This document shows, piece after piece, positions 29,909 through 40,078 of a stretch of DNA of 64,000 nt. Numbering within the stretch: position 1 is the first letter of the stretch; every line of letters starts with the position of its first letter. The stretch is from Aeromonas veronii bv. veronii (lineage in GTDB: Bacteria; Pseudomonadota; Gammaproteobacteria; Enterobacterales; Aeromonadaceae), in the NCBI RefSeq assembly GCF_000820225.1, contig NZ_CDDK01000010.1:1-64000 (forward strand), written 5' to 3'. The notes below the pieces were generated by a model. It made no database searches, was not told the DNA's origin, and worked only from the letters and a program-made list of their open reading frames with translations. The position numbers and the translations under genes were made by a program.

Positions 29909-31561
29909 ATGATGTTTTGTGTGCAATGTGAACAGACAATTCGTACCCCGGCAGGCAACGGCTGTGCCTACGCACAAGGCATGTGCGGCAAGACGGCGGA
30001 AACCTCGGATCTGCAGGATGTGCTGATCTACACCCTGCAGGGGCTCAGCGCCTGGGCGCTGGCCGCCCGCGAGCAGGGCATCATGGATCGCGAGGTCGAT
30101 GCTTTCGTGCCCAAAGCCTTCTTCGCCACCCTCACCAACGTCAACTTCGACTCGAATCGCATCGTGGCCTACGTCAATCAGGCCCTCGCCTATCGCCAGC
30201 AGTTAGCCAATCGTCTGACCGCCATGGCGGTGCAGGTCAACGACTTGCCACAGTCCGCTTACTTCGAACCCGGTGCCGAACTGCTGGAACAACTTGCCCA
30301 TGCCGCGCCAGCCGCCCCCAATCGGGGCAAGAGCGAGGTGAACGAGGACATCATGGGGCTGCGTCTGCTCTGTCTCTACGGCCTCAAGGGTGCGGCCGCC
30401 TATATGGAGCACGCCCGGGTGCTGGATCAGCAGAGTGACGAGGTGGCCGCCGAATTCCACCGCATCATGAGCTGGCTCAGCACAGATCCGAGCGAAATGG
30501 GTCGGCTGTTCAGCTGTGCCATGGAGATCGGTCAGCTCAACTTCAAAATCATGGAGATGCTGGATCTGGGTGAAACCAGTGCTTTCGGCCACCCGGAACC
30601 GACCCGGGTCAGGGTCACGCCGATCCCCGGCAAGTGCATTCTGGTCTCCGGCCACGACATGATGGATCTCAAGCTCATTCTGGAGCAGACCAAGGGGACC
30701 GGCATCCATGTCTACACCCACGGTGAAATGCTGCCCGCACTGGCCTACCCCTTCTTCAAACAGTACCCCCATCTGGTGGGCAACTACGGCTCCGCCTGGC
30801 AGAACCAGCAGAAGGAGTTTGCCAACTTCCCGGGCGCCGTGGTGATGACCTCCAACTGCATTATCGACCCGAACGTGGGCAACTACAGTGACCGCATCTT
30901 CACCCGCTCCATCGTCGGCTGGCCGGGCGTAACCCATCTGGAGGGGGATGATTTCTCCGCCGTGATCGCCAAGGCCCAAGCGCTGGAAGGCTTCAAGCAC
31001 ACCGAGCTCGAGCACTTCATCACCATCGGCTTTGCCCGCAACGCCCTGATGCAGGCTGCGCCCGCAGTGATTGAGAAGGTCAAAGCCGGGGAGATCAGCC
31101 ACTTCTTCCTGGTAGGTGGCTGTGACGGCGACAAGGCCGAGCGCGCCTACTTCACCGAGTTTGCCAAGGCGGCGCCGCACGACAGCCTGCTGCTCACCCT
31201 GGGCTGCGGCAAATACAAGTTCAACAAGCTCGACTTTGGCGACATCGGCGGCATTCCGCGTCTGCTGGACGTGGGTCAATGCAACGATGCCTACTCCGCC
31301 ATCCAGTTGGCGCTGGCACTCTCCGAGGCGTTCGAGTGCGGGGTCAACGATCTGCCGCTGACGCTGGTGCTCTCCTGGTTCGAGCAAAAAGCCATCGTCA
31401 TTCTGCTCACCCTGCTCTCCCTCGGGGTGAAAGACATTCGTACCGGCCCGACCGCACCCGCCTTCCTCACCCCGGCGCTGCTCAAGGTGCTGGAGGAGCA
31501 GTTCGGCCTGAAAGGGACCACCACCGCCGAGGCTGACTTGGCCGAGATCCTGGCGGCCTGA
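29909..31561 (+). CDS. hcp: Hydroxylamine reductase / hybrid-cluster protein
   Basis: The 550-residue protein binds a 2Fe-2S or 4Fe-4S proximal cluster through [10 protein letters not shown] and [11 protein letters not shown], and the hybrid 4Fe-2S-2O cluster through conserved residues in [25 protein letters not shown] and [10 protein letters not shown]. Hcp protects from nitrosative stress as a nitric oxide reductase and can reduce hydroxylamine. The sequence is close to E. coli Hcp throughout. GGAGAG precedes the tandem ATGs at 29909 and 29912, either of which could be used. Its partner reductase hcr follows after a terminator-like hairpin, and an FNR box lies upstream. Confidence 0.95.
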   Translation: MMFCVQCEQTIRTPAGNGCAYAQGMCGKTAETSDLQDVLIYTLQGLSAWALAAREQGIMDREVDAFVPKAFFATLTNVNFDSNRIVAYVNQALAYRQQLANRLTAMAVQVNDLPQSAYFEPGAELLEQLAHAAPAAPNRGKSEVNEDIMGLRLLCLYGLKGAAAYMEHARVLDQQSDEVAAEFHRIMSWLSTDPSEMGRLFSCAMEIGQLNFKIMEMLDLGETSAFGHPEPTRVRVTPIPGKCILVSGHDMMDLKLILEQTKGTGIHVYTHGEMLPALAYPFFKQYPHLVGNYGSAWQNQQKEFANFPGAVVMTSNCIIDPNVGNYSDRIFTRSIVGWPGVTHLEGDDFSAVIAKAQALEGFKHTELEHFITIGFARNALMQAAPAVIEKVKAGEISHFFLVGGCDGDKAERAYFTEFAKAAPHDSLLLTLGCGKYKFNKLDFGDIGGIPRLLDVGQCNDAYSAIQLALALSEAFECGVNDLPLTLVLSWFEQKAIVILLTLLSLGVKDIRTGPTAPAFLTPALLKVLEEQFGLKGTTTAEADLAEILAA

Positions 31562-31586
31562 TCGGCACCTCATGTTGTAAGCGTTT

Positions 31587-31612
31587 GGCGAGCCGTCCGG
31601 CTCGCCTTTTTT
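31587..31612 (+). terminator. Terminator or attenuator between hcp and hcr
   Basis: An 8-bp stem (GGCGAGCC/GGCTCGCC) with a four-base loop is followed by six T. Its position inside an expected operon suggests partial termination that lowers hcr relative to hcp. Confidence 0.7.
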
Positions 31613-31672
31613 CTGGACCCGGCTTTTTCATCAGACGTTTTTCGAACCGTTTCAAACCTAAGGAGCCTTGTG

Positions 31673-32662
31673 ATGACCTATCTCACGCTCACCTGCATTG
31701 GCCGCCAACAGAACACCCACGACGTCGTGAGCTGGCAGCTGGCGCCGCTTTCTGGCAGCCTCCCTCCCGTACTAGCTGGCCAGTGCATAACCTTGCACAC
31801 CGAGATAGACGGCCAGCCGGAGTACCGCGCCTATACCCTCTCCTCCAGCCCGCAGGATGCATGCTGGCAGGTGACTATCAAAGATGTGGGACGAGTCTCC
31901 CGCCATCTGCATCAAACCCTGCAAGTGGGCGACGAGATCCGGGTGGATGGTCCCTTTGGCGACTTCAATCTGACCGCCTTGCCCTGCGAACGACCACTGC
32001 TCTTGAGCGCCGGTTCCGGCATCACCCCCATGTGGTCCATGTTGCGGAACGAGCTGGCCAAACGGCCGGATGCCGATATCCGCTTCATTCATAGCGCCCG
32101 CTCGCCAGCAGATGTGATCTTCGCAGATGACTTGGCTGCAGTGGCTGAGGCCCATGCCGGTGTACGCCATGCCCTGATTCTGGAAGATGCCCCAGCAGAT
32201 CACCCCTGGATTGGCAGGCTCACCCCCGCCATGCTGGCCGAACTGGCCCCAGATCTGCGCGAACGCCATGTCTATCTCTGTGGCCCGGCCCCCTATATGG
32301 CGGCGGTCAGGACCATGCTGACGGAACTGGGATTGCCGCCGGAGCAGCTGCATCAGGAGTCCTTTGGTCTTCCCCCCGCAGAGCCCGCCACGACCACCAA
32401 CGAGCACTTCTGGCTGACCCTGAAAAAGAGCGGCAAAAAGGTGAAGATCCTGCCGGGTCAGACCCTGCTGGCGGCGCTGGAAGCGGCGGGCGAAACCATA
32501 ATGGCGGCTTGTCGCGCCGGGGTATGTGGCAGCTGTCGTTGCACCACCACAGGTGACATCGAGCGCCAGAGCGTGATGACCCTGAGTGCGCAGGATCTGG
32601 AGAGCGGCGTTGCTCTGGCCTGCTCCTGCACCGCAAAAGGGGATATCGGCCTCGATTATTGA
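31673..32662 (+). CDS. hcr: NADH oxidoreductase Hcr
   Basis: The 329-residue flavoprotein passes electrons from NADH to Hcp. It has an FAD-binding domain (about residues 5-100, with YRAYTLSSSP), an NAD-binding domain (about 105-230, with LLLSAGSGITPMWSML and VYLCGPAPYM), and a C-terminal plant-type 2Fe-2S domain (about 245-329) with cysteines in CRAGVCGSCRC and ACSC. AAGGAG fits the ATG at 31673 (seven-base spacing) better than the GTG one codon earlier. It lies 111 bp after hcp with a terminator-like hairpin between. Confidence 0.92.
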   Translation: MTYLTLTCIGRQQNTHDVVSWQLAPLSGSLPPVLAGQCITLHTEIDGQPEYRAYTLSSSPQDACWQVTIKDVGRVSRHLHQTLQVGDEIRVDGPFGDFNLTALPCERPLLLSAGSGITPMWSMLRNELAKRPDADIRFIHSARSPADVIFADDLAAVAEAHAGVRHALILEDAPADHPWIGRLTPAMLAELAPDLRERHVYLCGPAPYMAAVRTMLTELGLPPEQLHQESFGLPPAEPATTTNEHFWLTLKKSGKKVKILPGQTLLAALEAAGETIMAACRAGVCGSCRCTTTGDIERQSVMTLSAQDLESGVALACSCTAKGDIGLDY

Positions 32663-32778
32663 GGCGTGGTGAAGGCTTTTGTGAGGTGCGGTGAAAGCGT
32701 CATCGGTATCCCAACCTTTTCCCAAGTAGACAGGGGCGCTAGACTCTGCCCCAGTTTCACCAGAACACGGGATAAAAA

Positions 32779-33792
32779 ATGACAATACTGGTCACAGGGG
32801 GCGCCGGCTATATCGGCTCCCATACCCTGGTTGAACTCTTGAACGTCGGGCAGCAGGTCGTGGTACTCGACAACCTCTCCAACTCCTCACCGGAGTCACT
32901 CAAGCGGGTCGAGCAGATCACCGGCAAGCCGGTCACCTTCGTCGAAGGGGATGTGCTGGACAGAGCCTGCCTGCAGCAGCTGTTCGCCAACCACCAGATC
33001 GAATCGGTGATCCACTTCGCCGGTCTCAAGGCGGTCGGGGAGTCGAGCCAGATCCCGCTCACCTACTACCAGAACAACATCAGCGGCACTCTGGTGCTGT
33101 GCGAAGAGATGGCCAGGGCTGGCGTTTTCCGGCTGGTATTCAGCTCCTCGGCCACCGTCTATGGCGATCCCGCCTCGGTACCGCTGCGGGAAGATTTCCC
33201 CACCAGCGCCACCAACCCCTATGGTCGCTCCAAGCTGATGGTGGAGGAGATCCTCCGTGATCTCGCCAAATCCGATCCCCGCTGGGCTATCGTGCTGCTG
33301 CGTTACTTCAACCCGGTCGGCGCCCACGAGAGCGGCCTGATTGGTGAAGATCCCAACGGCATCCCCAACAACCTATTGCCCTATATCAGCCAGGTGGGTG
33401 TCGGCAAGCTCAAGGAGCTGGGGGTATTTGGCAACGACTACCCGACCCCGGATGGCACCGGCGTACGTGACTACATCCATGTGGTGGATCTCGCCATCGG
33501 CCACCTGAAAGCACTGGCGCGCATCAAGAGCGACACCGGCGTCTTCACCTACAACCTGGGCACAGGTCAGGGCTACTCGGTACTGGAGATGGTCAAGGCG
33601 TTTGAAGCGGCCAGCGGCCGACCCATTCCCTACCAGATCAAACCCCGTCGCCCGGGCGACATCGCCGAGTGCTGGGCAGAGCCAACGCTGGCCCGTGCCG
33701 AGCTGGGCTGGCAGGCAGAACGCGGTCTGGAGCAGATGATGGTCGATACCTGGCGCTGGCAAAGCAACAACCCGAACGGCTATCAAGGCTGA
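32779..33792 (+). CDS. galE: UDP-glucose 4-epimerase
   Basis: The 337-residue enzyme interconverts UDP-glucose and UDP-galactose, feeding galactose use and surface polysaccharides. It has the Rossmann motif [11 protein letters not shown] at the N-terminus, the catalytic serine in FSSSATVYG and the YxxxK pair in [32 protein letters not shown] is the usual substrate-loop sequence. Length agrees with E. coli GalE (338). No gal operon neighbours are present, so it probably serves lipopolysaccharide or capsule synthesis as well. A strong terminator follows. Confidence 0.95.
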   Translation: MTILVTGGAGYIGSHTLVELLNVGQQVVVLDNLSNSSPESLKRVEQITGKPVTFVEGDVLDRACLQQLFANHQIESVIHFAGLKAVGESSQIPLTYYQNNISGTLVLCEEMARAGVFRLVFSSSATVYGDPASVPLREDFPTSATNPYGRSKLMVEEILRDLAKSDPRWAIVLLRYFNPVGAHESGLIGEDPNGIPNNLLPYISQVGVGKLKELGVFGNDYPTPDGTGVRDYIHVVDLAIGHLKALARIKSDTGVFTYNLGTGQGYSVLEMVKAFEAASGRPIPYQIKPRRPGDIAECWAEPTLARAELGWQAERGLEQMMVDTWRWQSNNPNGYQG

Positions 33793-33811
33793 TCTCTCGC
33801 GGGTTGATAAC

Positions 33812-33845
33812 AAAACGCCCCGACATTTTCATGTCGGGGCGTTTT
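33812..33845. terminator. Bidirectional terminator between galE and lpxT
   Basis: A perfect 15-bp stem (AAAACGCCCCGACAT and complement) with loop TTTC ends in TTTT and has a mirrored A-run. Confidence 0.88.
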
Positions 33846-33861
33846 ATTTTGCGACGTTCAA

Positions 33862-34563
33862 TCAGTGGGTCTGACTGCGCAGCAGCGGCACACGGGCCAA
33901 TCGGGGGGCGATGCGCTCTATCAGCCGATCCGCCAGCGGGGTCAGCAGCAACCAGGGCAGACAGAGGGTCGCCAGCCCCAGTGCGCCGACGTAGACATCG
34001 GTAAACCAGTGGGCGCCAGCCAGAATGCGCGGCGCGGAAAAGATCGGCACCATCAGCAATGCGGTGACTCCCGCCCAGCGCGGCAGATAGCGCAAGGCAT
34101 AGCCGGCGAAGATCATCAGGAACAGAGCGTGATCGCCGGGGAAGCTGTCACCGGAAGAGTCCTTGGTCGGAATAGCACTGATCTGGGTCACCCGCAGCGC
34201 ATCGGCCACCATCAGGGTCGGGCTGGGTCGCTCCACCGGCAATCGGTGACCAAGCTGGTTGATCACCAGTGCACTTAGCAGCATCACTATACCCATCGCC
34301 ACCAGCTGGCGACGGCCCGCCAGATCCCGGGCGAAGAAGCAGCGCGCCAAGATCAGCCCCATACAGGCCAGCACCGCCAGATCGAACAGCCGGTTATTGG
34401 TGATGGCCACCAGATCGGCCCACAGAGCCGACTGTCCGAGCCAGCCGTTAACGGTGTGAAAAATCGTGAGGTCCCACTGATCCCAGGGACCGTGAGCGGG
34501 CAGCGCAGCCCAACTGATGGCCACCAGACCACCGACCAGATAGCAAAGCAGGAACTTGCCCAT
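33862..34563 (-). CDS. lpxT: Lipid A 1-phosphate kinase-type phosphotransferase LpxT (PAP2 family)
   Basis: The 233-residue inner-membrane protein has about six helices and the three PAP2 phosphatase motifs: a variant HRLPVERPSP, DSFPGDHA and RILAGAHWFTD. LpxT moves phosphate from undecaprenyl pyrophosphate to the 1-position of lipid A in the periplasm. Several stretches beyond the generic motifs resemble E. coli LpxT, including ITNNRLFD, PTKDSSGDSFPGDHA and LPWLLLTPLADRLIE, so I favour LpxT over a plain undecaprenyl pyrophosphatase. Assignment is by sequence resemblance from memory. AGGAGAGT lies just before the start. Confidence 0.78.
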   Translation of the reverse strand: MGKFLLCYLVGGLVAISWAALPAHGPWDQWDLTIFHTVNGWLGQSALWADLVAITNNRLFDLAVLACMGLILARCFFARDLAGRRQLVAMGIVMLLSALVINQLGHRLPVERPSPTLMVADALRVTQISAIPTKDSSGDSFPGDHALFLMIFAGYALRYLPRWAGVTALLMVPIFSAPRILAGAHWFTDVYVGALGLATLCLPWLLLTPLADRLIERIAPRLARVPLLRSQTH

Positions 34564-34821
34564 GGGGACTCTCCTTTGGAAAAGGGCGATATCGTAAAAC
34601 TGTAGCGTGCGTCACAAAACCGAAGAATTGTAAGAAAGTGCGACACAATATCAAGTCTCAAATAAAGCCTGCCAGCCCATTCCAATCTCGCATATCCCAA
34701 CAGCGCCAAGATTTCTGCCTCCGGTGCTGCATCTGTGGGCCTCTCACCATGAGTGCGGCTTGTGCCACCACCGCAACACCCCCTAGAATGCGCACTTCCC
34801 TTTACTGCGAAAGGAAGCGGT

Positions 34822-36192
34822 ATGCATATTCACATTCTCGGGATCTGCGGCACCTTTATGGGTGGTCTGGCGGTGTTGGCAAAACAGCTTGGTTACCGGG
34901 TGACCGGTTCGGATGCCAACGTCTATCCCCCCATGAGTACCCAGCTCGAGCAACAGGGCATCGAACTGACCGAAGGCTATGACCCCTCCCAACTCGATCC
35001 GGCGCCGGACCTGGTGGTGATCGGCAACGCCATGAGCCGCGGCAACCCCTGTGTTGAATATGTGCTGGACCGTAATCTGCCCTATATCTCCGGCCCCCAG
35101 TGGCTGCTGGAGCACGTGCTGCAGGATCGCTGGGTACTGGCCGTTGCTGGCACCCATGGCAAGACCACCACCGCCAGCATGTTGGCCTGGGTGCTGGAGT
35201 ACGCCAAACTGGAACCCGGTTTCCTTATTGGCGGCGTGCCGGGCAACTTCCCGGTCTCCGCCCGTCTCGGCTCTGCCCCCTTCTTCGTCATCGAAGCGGA
35301 CGAGTATGACTGCGCCTTCTTCGACAAACGCTCCAAGTTCGTCCACTACCACCCGCGCACCCTGGTGATGAACAATCTGGAGTTCGACCACGCGGATATC
35401 TTCCCGGATCTCGCCGCGATCCAGCGCCAGTTCCACCACCTGATGCGCACCGTGCCGAGCAACGGCCGGGTGCTGTTCCCGCAAGCCGATGACAACCTCA
35501 CCGCCGTGCGCAAGATGGGCTGCTGGAGCGAAGTGGAGCTGGTAGGTCAAGACGACGCCAAGTGGCAGGCGGTCAAGCTGGCCGATGACGGCTCCGCCTT
35601 CGAGGTGTGGCTGGATGGTGAAAAACAAGGCGAGGTGCACTGGGAGTGCATCGGCGAGCACAACGTCAACAATGGCCTGATGGCCATCGCTGCCGCCCGC
35701 CACGCCGGTGTCATGGTGGAGCATGGCATCGCAGCCCTCTGCCAATTCAAATCCCCCAAACGGCGGATGGAGCTCAAAGGCGAAGTGGCGGGCATCAGCG
35801 TCTATGACGACTTTGCCCACCACCCCACCGCCATCGAGACCACCCTCGGCGGCCTGCGCGCCAAGGTAGGCTGCTCACGTATTCTGGCGGTGCTGGAGCC
35901 TCGCTCCAACACCATGAAGCTGGGGGTTCACAAGGAGGAGCTGGCTGGCTGCTTCGATGGCGCCGACGAGGTGTTCTTCTTCCAGCCGCCCAACATCGGC
36001 TGGGATCTCGGCGAGGTGACGGCCCATATGACCCGTCCGGCCAAGGTATTCAACGATCTGGAGACCCTGATCAACCGGCTGGTGGCCGAGAGCCGCGATG
36101 GCGACCATATTCTGATCATGAGCAACGGCGGCTTCGGTGGCATTCATGACAAGCTGATCGCCCGCCTCAAGGATTACCACGGCGAACTATGA
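34822..36192 (+). CDS. mpl: UDP-MurNAc:L-Ala-D-Glu-meso-DAP ligase Mpl
   Basis: The 456-residue cytoplasmic Mur ligase reattaches the recycled murein tripeptide to UDP-MurNAc. It shows the N-terminal nucleotide motif [16 protein letters not shown], the ATP P-loop [13 protein letters not shown], ENNxxF-like [11 protein letters not shown], and [12 protein letters not shown] start at 34822 is supported by AAGGAAGCGGT; the in-frame ATG 23 codons upstream is not conserved. It overlaps ubiX by four bases (ATGA), so the two are translationally coupled. It joins mrcB and the AmiD-like amidase in peptidoglycan turnover in this window. Confidence 0.95.
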   Translation: MHIHILGICGTFMGGLAVLAKQLGYRVTGSDANVYPPMSTQLEQQGIELTEGYDPSQLDPAPDLVVIGNAMSRGNPCVEYVLDRNLPYISGPQWLLEHVLQDRWVLAVAGTHGKTTTASMLAWVLEYAKLEPGFLIGGVPGNFPVSARLGSAPFFVIEADEYDCAFFDKRSKFVHYHPRTLVMNNLEFDHADIFPDLAAIQRQFHHLMRTVPSNGRVLFPQADDNLTAVRKMGCWSEVELVGQDDAKWQAVKLADDGSAFEVWLDGEKQGEVHWECIGEHNVNNGLMAIAAARHAGVMVEHGIAALCQFKSPKRRMELKGEVAGISVYDDFAHHPTAIETTLGGLRAKVGCSRILAVLEPRSNTMKLGVHKEELAGCFDGADEVFFFQPPNIGWDLGEVTAHMTRPAKVFNDLETLINRLVAESRDGDHILIMSNGGFGGIHDKLIARLKDYHGEL

Positions 36193-36800
36193 ACAAAGCG
36201 ATCACCCTGGCGCTGACCGGCGCCTCCGGCGCCCCCTACGCCCTGCGCCTGCTCCAGTGTCTGGTGCAGGCGGACTATCGGGTCTACCTGCTCGCCTCAT
36301 CGGCAGCTCGTGTGGTACTCAAGACCGAGCAGCAGCAGGATTGGCCCGGCTCGCCGAAAGAGCTCTCTGCCTATCTTTGTCGCCAATATGGCGCCAAGGA
36401 GGGGCAGATTGTCGCCTGCGGCAAGGAGGAGTGGTTCTCACCGGTGGCCTCCGGCTCGGCCGCGCCCAAACAGATGGTGGTCTGCCCCTGTTCCATGGGC
36501 ACCGTCTCGGCCATTGCCAACGGCACCTCGGACAACCTGCTGGAGCGGGCAGCGGATGTGGTGATCAAGGAGCGCGGCCAGCTGATCCTGGTGCCCCGCG
36601 AAACCCCCTTCTCGGCGATCCATCTGGAGAACATGCTGAAACTGGCACGGCTCGGAGTGACCATCATGCCCGCTGCGCCCGGTTTCTATCATGAGCCGAA
36701 AAGCATCGAGGATCTGGTGGACTTTATGGTTGCCCGCATCCTCGATCATCTCGGTGTCGAGCATGAGCTGACCCGCCGCTGGGGCTATGGCCACCAGTGA
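36189..36800 (+). CDS. ubiX: Flavin prenyltransferase UbiX
   Basis: The 203-residue protein makes prenylated FMN, the cofactor of UbiD decarboxylase in ubiquinone synthesis. The flavin-binding start [18 protein letters not shown], the middle motif [20 protein letters not shown], and the late segment [19 protein letters not shown] are all characteristic. It is slightly longer than E. coli UbiX (189). Its start overlaps the mpl stop (ATGA). A terminator follows and separates it from the convergent litR. Confidence 0.93.
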   Translation: MNKAITLALTGASGAPYALRLLQCLVQADYRVYLLASSAARVVLKTEQQQDWPGSPKELSAYLCRQYGAKEGQIVACGKEEWFSPVASGSAAPKQMVVCPCSMGTVSAIANGTSDNLLERAADVVIKERGQLILVPRETPFSAIHLENMLKLARLGVTIMPAAPGFYHEPKSIEDLVDFMVARILDHLGVEHELTRRWGYGHQ

Positions 36801-36825
36801 GGTGACGGCCATATCCGGCCATAAA

Positions 36826-36860
36826 AAAAACGGCGCCACTCAATGAGTGACGCCGTTTTT
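36826..36860. terminator. Bidirectional terminator between ubiX and litR
   Basis: The outer stem AAAAACGGCG/CGCCGTTTTT is continued, after one mismatch, by CACTC/GAGTG around a three-base loop. T-runs are present on both strands. Confidence 0.82.
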
Positions 36861-36873
36861 TCGTTAAGCCGTG

Positions 36874-37500
36874 TTAGCGAGCCTGAATTGGCGCCGTCAC
36901 GTACTTGAACAGGAAATCAGTCACCTCTTGGCGCACCGGGCGCTGAGGTTGATTGATCATCTGCATCATCACATAGCCAAAACCGGTCAGAGAGCGGGCC
37001 AGATCTTGTGCTGACAGCACGCTGGTGATCTCCCCTGCATCCATGGCGGTTTGCAGCTCGCTGGCGATCAGCTCAAGGCACTGATCGAGCAGCCGGGTAT
37101 AGCGGGGCCATACCTCTTCCCGAACCGATGAGCTCCACTCCAGCCAGATACCGGCATAATCCGGTTGATCGTAGGCGGCATCGACAGAGAGGCGTACATG
37201 ACGCTGGATCTTGTCGAAAATGGAGCCCTGGTCACCGTATGCCTGCGACAGCATTTGGTTCACAAAGCGTTCGATCTCGGCCAGCACCTCATCTACCAAC
37301 TCCTCGCGGGTGTTGAAATAGTTGAAGACGGTAGCCACAGAGACCTTGGCCTGTTCGGCTATCTCGGCGTGACCTGCACGGCCAATGCCGCGACGGGAGA
37401 ACACCTCGATGGCACATTCCATCAATTGGGAGCGACGAGCTTCCGGCGACAGCCGGGTACGACGTCTTATTTCTGCGCGTGGTTCCATAGTTTTTATCAT
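36874..37500 (-). CDS. litR: LitR/HapR/LuxR-type quorum-sensing master regulator (TetR family)
   Basis: The 208-residue TetR-family protein closely resembles Vibrio HapR/LuxR. The DNA-binding domain carries RTRLSPEARRSQLMECAIEV, RRGIGRAGHAEIAEQAKVS and VATVFNYFNTREELVDEVL, and the ligand domain has WLEWSSSVREEVWP. LitR controls virulence, biofilm and other cell-density functions. The gene is divergent from hpt, the same neighbourhood as hapR in V. cholerae. A second ATG at 37488 (MEPRAEIRRR) is an equally possible start; neither has a clear ribosome binding site, as might be expected for an mRNA held under small-RNA control. Confidence 0.85.
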   Translation of the reverse strand: MIKTMEPRAEIRRRTRLSPEARRSQLMECAIEVFSRRGIGRAGHAEIAEQAKVSVATVFNYFNTREELVDEVLAEIERFVNQMLSQAYGDQGSIFDKIQRHVRLSVDAAYDQPDYAGIWLEWSSSVREEVWPRYTRLLDQCLELIASELQTAMDAGEITSVLSAQDLARSLTGFGYVMMQMINQPQRPVRQEVTDFLFKYVTAPIQAR

Positions 37501-37507
37501 CTAATAG

Positions 37508-37573
37508 TTATTGATTATGGTGTTTATAGTATTTTAACTAATCATGCCTGAGTGCCTGCTAACTCTATCAATT
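37508..37573. promoter_or_regulatory. Candidate LitR autoregulatory half-sites
   Basis: TTATTGAT (37508-37515) equals the left half of the LuxR/HapR operator consensus TTATTGATAAA...ATCAATAA. A TATCAAT right half lies about 50 bp further on. The full palindrome is not intact, so this is a weak proposal for autorepression in the AT-rich litR-hpt gap. Confidence 0.25.
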
Positions 37574-37689
37574 AAAATAAGCCGATAAAAGCACCACGTA
37601 TCTCTAGCACCCTTCAACATGAGTGGTAGAATCATCGGTTTTGATATTCATGAACGGCCAAATCCCCTTTGGCCTTATGGGAGTAAGTG

Positions 37690-38220
37690 ATGAAACACAC
37701 CGTCGAGGTGATGATCTCCGAGGCTGAAGTAGCCGCCCGGATCGCCAAATTGGGTGAAGAGATCACCGCCCGCTATCAGGGTTCTGACGAAGTCGTGATG
37801 ATTGCGCTGCTGCGCGGTTCCTGCATCTTCCTGGCCGATCTCTGCCGCCAGTGCCAGCTGCCCCTCACCCTGGACTTCATGACCGCCTCCAGCTACGGCT
37901 CCGGCATGCACAGCACCCGTGACGTCCGCATCCTCAAAGACCTGGACGACGACATCAAGGGCAAGGATGTGGTGATCGTGGAAGACATCATCGATACCGG
38001 TTACACCCTCAACAAGGTGCGCGAGATCCTCTCCCTGCGCGAGCCAAAATCCCTGGCCATCTGCACCCTGCTGGACAAACCCTCCCGCCGCGAAGTGCAG
38101 GTGCCGGTCGACTGGATTGGCTTCGCCATTCCGGACGAATTCGTGGTCGGCTGTGGCATCGACTACGCCCAGAAGTACCGCAACCTGCCGTTTATCGGCA
38201 AAGTGGTACCCCAGGAGTAA
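37690..38220 (+). CDS. hpt: Hypoxanthine phosphoribosyltransferase
   Basis: The 176-residue enzyme converts hypoxanthine (and less well guanine) with PRPP to IMP in purine salvage. The PRPP-binding motif [14 protein letters not shown] is near residue 97, and [12 protein letters not shown] and [11 protein letters not shown] are the expected pyrophosphate and active-site loops. The ATG at 37690 is six bases after GGGAG; a GTG one codon earlier is less well spaced. It is divergent from litR and followed by yadGH. Confidence 0.95.
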   Translation: MKHTVEVMISEAEVAARIAKLGEEITARYQGSDEVVMIALLRGSCIFLADLCRQCQLPLTLDFMTASSYGSGMHSTRDVRILKDLDDDIKGKDVVIVEDIIDTGYTLNKVREILSLREPKSLAICTLLDKPSRREVQVPVDWIGFAIPDEFVVGCGIDYAQKYRNLPFIGKVVPQE

Positions 38221-38331
38221 GCCAGGTTCAGAAATATCACGGGTGAAGCGGCCTTGCGCCCTTTACTCTGTGCAGGCGGCCTTGGCCGCCTTTTCTGTAT
38301 CGAGCCGGATTCAACCATCACAGAGGTTGCA

Positions 38332-39249
38332 ATGAACGCACTGGAAATCAGCGGCCTGAAAAAGACCTATCAGGGGGGCGTCGAAGCCCTTAAAGGCATC
38401 GATCTTACCGTCAGGCAGGGGGATTTCTTCGCCCTGCTCGGCCCAAACGGCGCGGGCAAGTCCACCACCATCGGCGTCATCAGCTCGCTGGTGAACAAGA
38501 GCGCCGGCAAGGTGAAGGTGTTTGGCTACGACATCGACAGCGATCTGGAACAGGCCAAGGCTCAGCTCGGGCTGGTGCCGCAGGAGTTCAACTTCAGCCA
38601 GTTCGAGAAGGTGATCCAGATTGTCACCCATCAGGCCGGTTTCTACGGCGTGCCCAAGGCGGAAGCCAAGATCCGCGCCGAGAAGTACCTGCGCCAGCTC
38701 GATCTGTGGGAGAAGCGCGACATGCCTGCCCGCACCCTCTCCGGCGGCATGAAGCGCCGCCTGATGATCGCCCGCGCCCTGATGCACGAACCCAAGCTGC
38801 TGATCCTCGATGAACCGACCGCCGGGGTCGATATCGAGATCCGCCGCTCCATGTGGACCTTCCTCAAGGATCTCAACGAGCAGGGTGTCACCATTATTCT
38901 CACCACCCACTATCTGGAAGAGGCGGAGATGCTCTGCCGCAACATCGGCATCATCGACAAGGGTCGTCTGATCGAGAACACCAGCATGAAGAATCTGCTG
39001 GGCAAGCTGGGTCGCGAGACCTTCCTGCTCGACCTTGCGCCAGGTTCTGCCGTACCCGAGGTGCCAGAGTTCAACGGCCGTATGCCGGATGAACGCACCC
39101 TTGAGGTGGATCTCGACAAGAGCCAGTCACTCAACAGCCTGTTCGAGCAGTTGTCGAACCAGCAGGTGCAGGTCGTGAGCATGCGCAACAAGGCCAACCG
39201 ACTGGAAGAGCTGTTCGTCAATCTGGTCGAAGAGGGGAGAAAAGCATGA
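38332..39249 (+). CDS. yadG: ABC transporter ATP-binding protein YadG
   Basis: The 305-residue protein has one ABC domain: Walker A LLGPNGAGKSTTIG (near residue 40), Q-loop LVPQEFNF, signature TLSGGMKRRLMIARAL, and Walker B LLILDEPTAGVD. The last 80 residues form a DrrA-type C-terminal extension. It pairs with the permease encoded next, whose start overlaps its stop by four bases. The pair matches E. coli YadGH, located near hpt there too; its substrate is unknown. The ATG at 38332 has GAGG upstream, and the in-frame extension before it is not conserved. Confidence 0.9.
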   Translation: MNALEISGLKKTYQGGVEALKGIDLTVRQGDFFALLGPNGAGKSTTIGVISSLVNKSAGKVKVFGYDIDSDLEQAKAQLGLVPQEFNFSQFEKVIQIVTHQAGFYGVPKAEAKIRAEKYLRQLDLWEKRDMPARTLSGGMKRRLMIARALMHEPKLLILDEPTAGVDIEIRRSMWTFLKDLNEQGVTIILTTHYLEEAEMLCRNIGIIDKGRLIENTSMKNLLGKLGRETFLLDLAPGSAVPEVPEFNGRMPDERTLEVDLDKSQSLNSLFEQLSNQQVQVVSMRNKANRLEELFVNLVEEGRKA

Positions 39250-40019
39250 ATCTGGCCATCTATTACATCGCCTTCAAGAGCATTCTGGCCAAGGAGGTGA
39301 GCCGCTTTACCCGGATCTGGATCCAGACCCTGGTGCCACCGGCCATCACCATGAGCCTCTACTTCGTCATCTTCGGCAACCTGATCGGTTCGCGCATCGG
39401 TGACATGGGTGGCTTCACCTACATGGAGTTCATCGTGCCCGGCCTCATCATGATGTCGGTGATCACCAACTCCTACTCCAACGTCGCCTCCTCCTTCTTC
39501 AGCGCCAAGTTCCAGCGCAATATCGAGGAGATGCTGGTCGCGCCGGTGCCAAACTACGTCATCATCGCCGGTTACGTGGGCGGGGGCGTGGCACGCGGCC
39601 TCTGTGTCGGCCTCATCGTCACCCTGGTGTCGCTGTTCTTCGTGCCGCTGCAGATCCACCATCTGTTCAGCGTCTGCTTCACCGTGCTGCTCACCGCGAT
39701 TCTCTTCTCGCTGGGTGGCCTTATCAACGCGGTGTTTGCCAAGACCTTCGACGACATCAGCATCATCCCCACCTTCGTGCTGACACCGCTCACCTATCTG
39801 GGCGGGGTGTTCTACTCCATCAGCCTGCTGCCCCCCTTCTGGCAGAGTGTCTCCCAGGTGAACCCCATCATCTACATGGTGAACGCGTTCCGTTACGGCT
39901 TCCTCGGCATCTCCGATGTGCCGCTCGGCACCGCCTACCTCATCATCATCGGCTTTATCGTGGCCCTCTACGGTATCGCCTGGTGGCTTATCTCCCGCGG
40001 CACCGGGCTGCGCCACTAA
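39246..40019 (+). CDS. yadH: ABC-2 type transporter permease YadH
   Basis: The 257-residue inner-membrane protein has six hydrophobic segments and the ABC-2 family motifs, including EFIVPGLIMMSVITNSYSNV, QRNIEEMLVAPVPN and LTPLTYLGGVFYSI. It forms an exporter with YadG; related systems move drugs or polysaccharides. Its start overlaps the yadG stop (ATGA). A clear terminator follows six bases after the stop. Confidence 0.9.
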   Translation: MNLAIYYIAFKSILAKEVSRFTRIWIQTLVPPAITMSLYFVIFGNLIGSRIGDMGGFTYMEFIVPGLIMMSVITNSYSNVASSFFSAKFQRNIEEMLVAPVPNYVIIAGYVGGGVARGLCVGLIVTLVSLFFVPLQIHHLFSVCFTVLLTAILFSLGGLINAVFAKTFDDISIIPTFVLTPLTYLGGVFYSISLLPPFWQSVSQVNPIIYMVNAFRYGFLGISDVPLGTAYLIIIGFIVALYGIAWWLISRGTGLRH

Positions 40020-40024
40020 TGACC

Positions 40025-40052
40025 AAAACGGGCACCTCGCGGTGCCCGTTTT
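40025..40052. terminator. Bidirectional terminator between yadH and the effector candidate
   Basis: A perfect 12-bp stem (AAAACGGGCACC/GGTGCCCGTTTT) with a four-base loop ends in TTTT and serves converging genes. Confidence 0.85.
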
Positions 40053-40078
40053 CATTGTCCGGCCCACCTCAGGATGAC

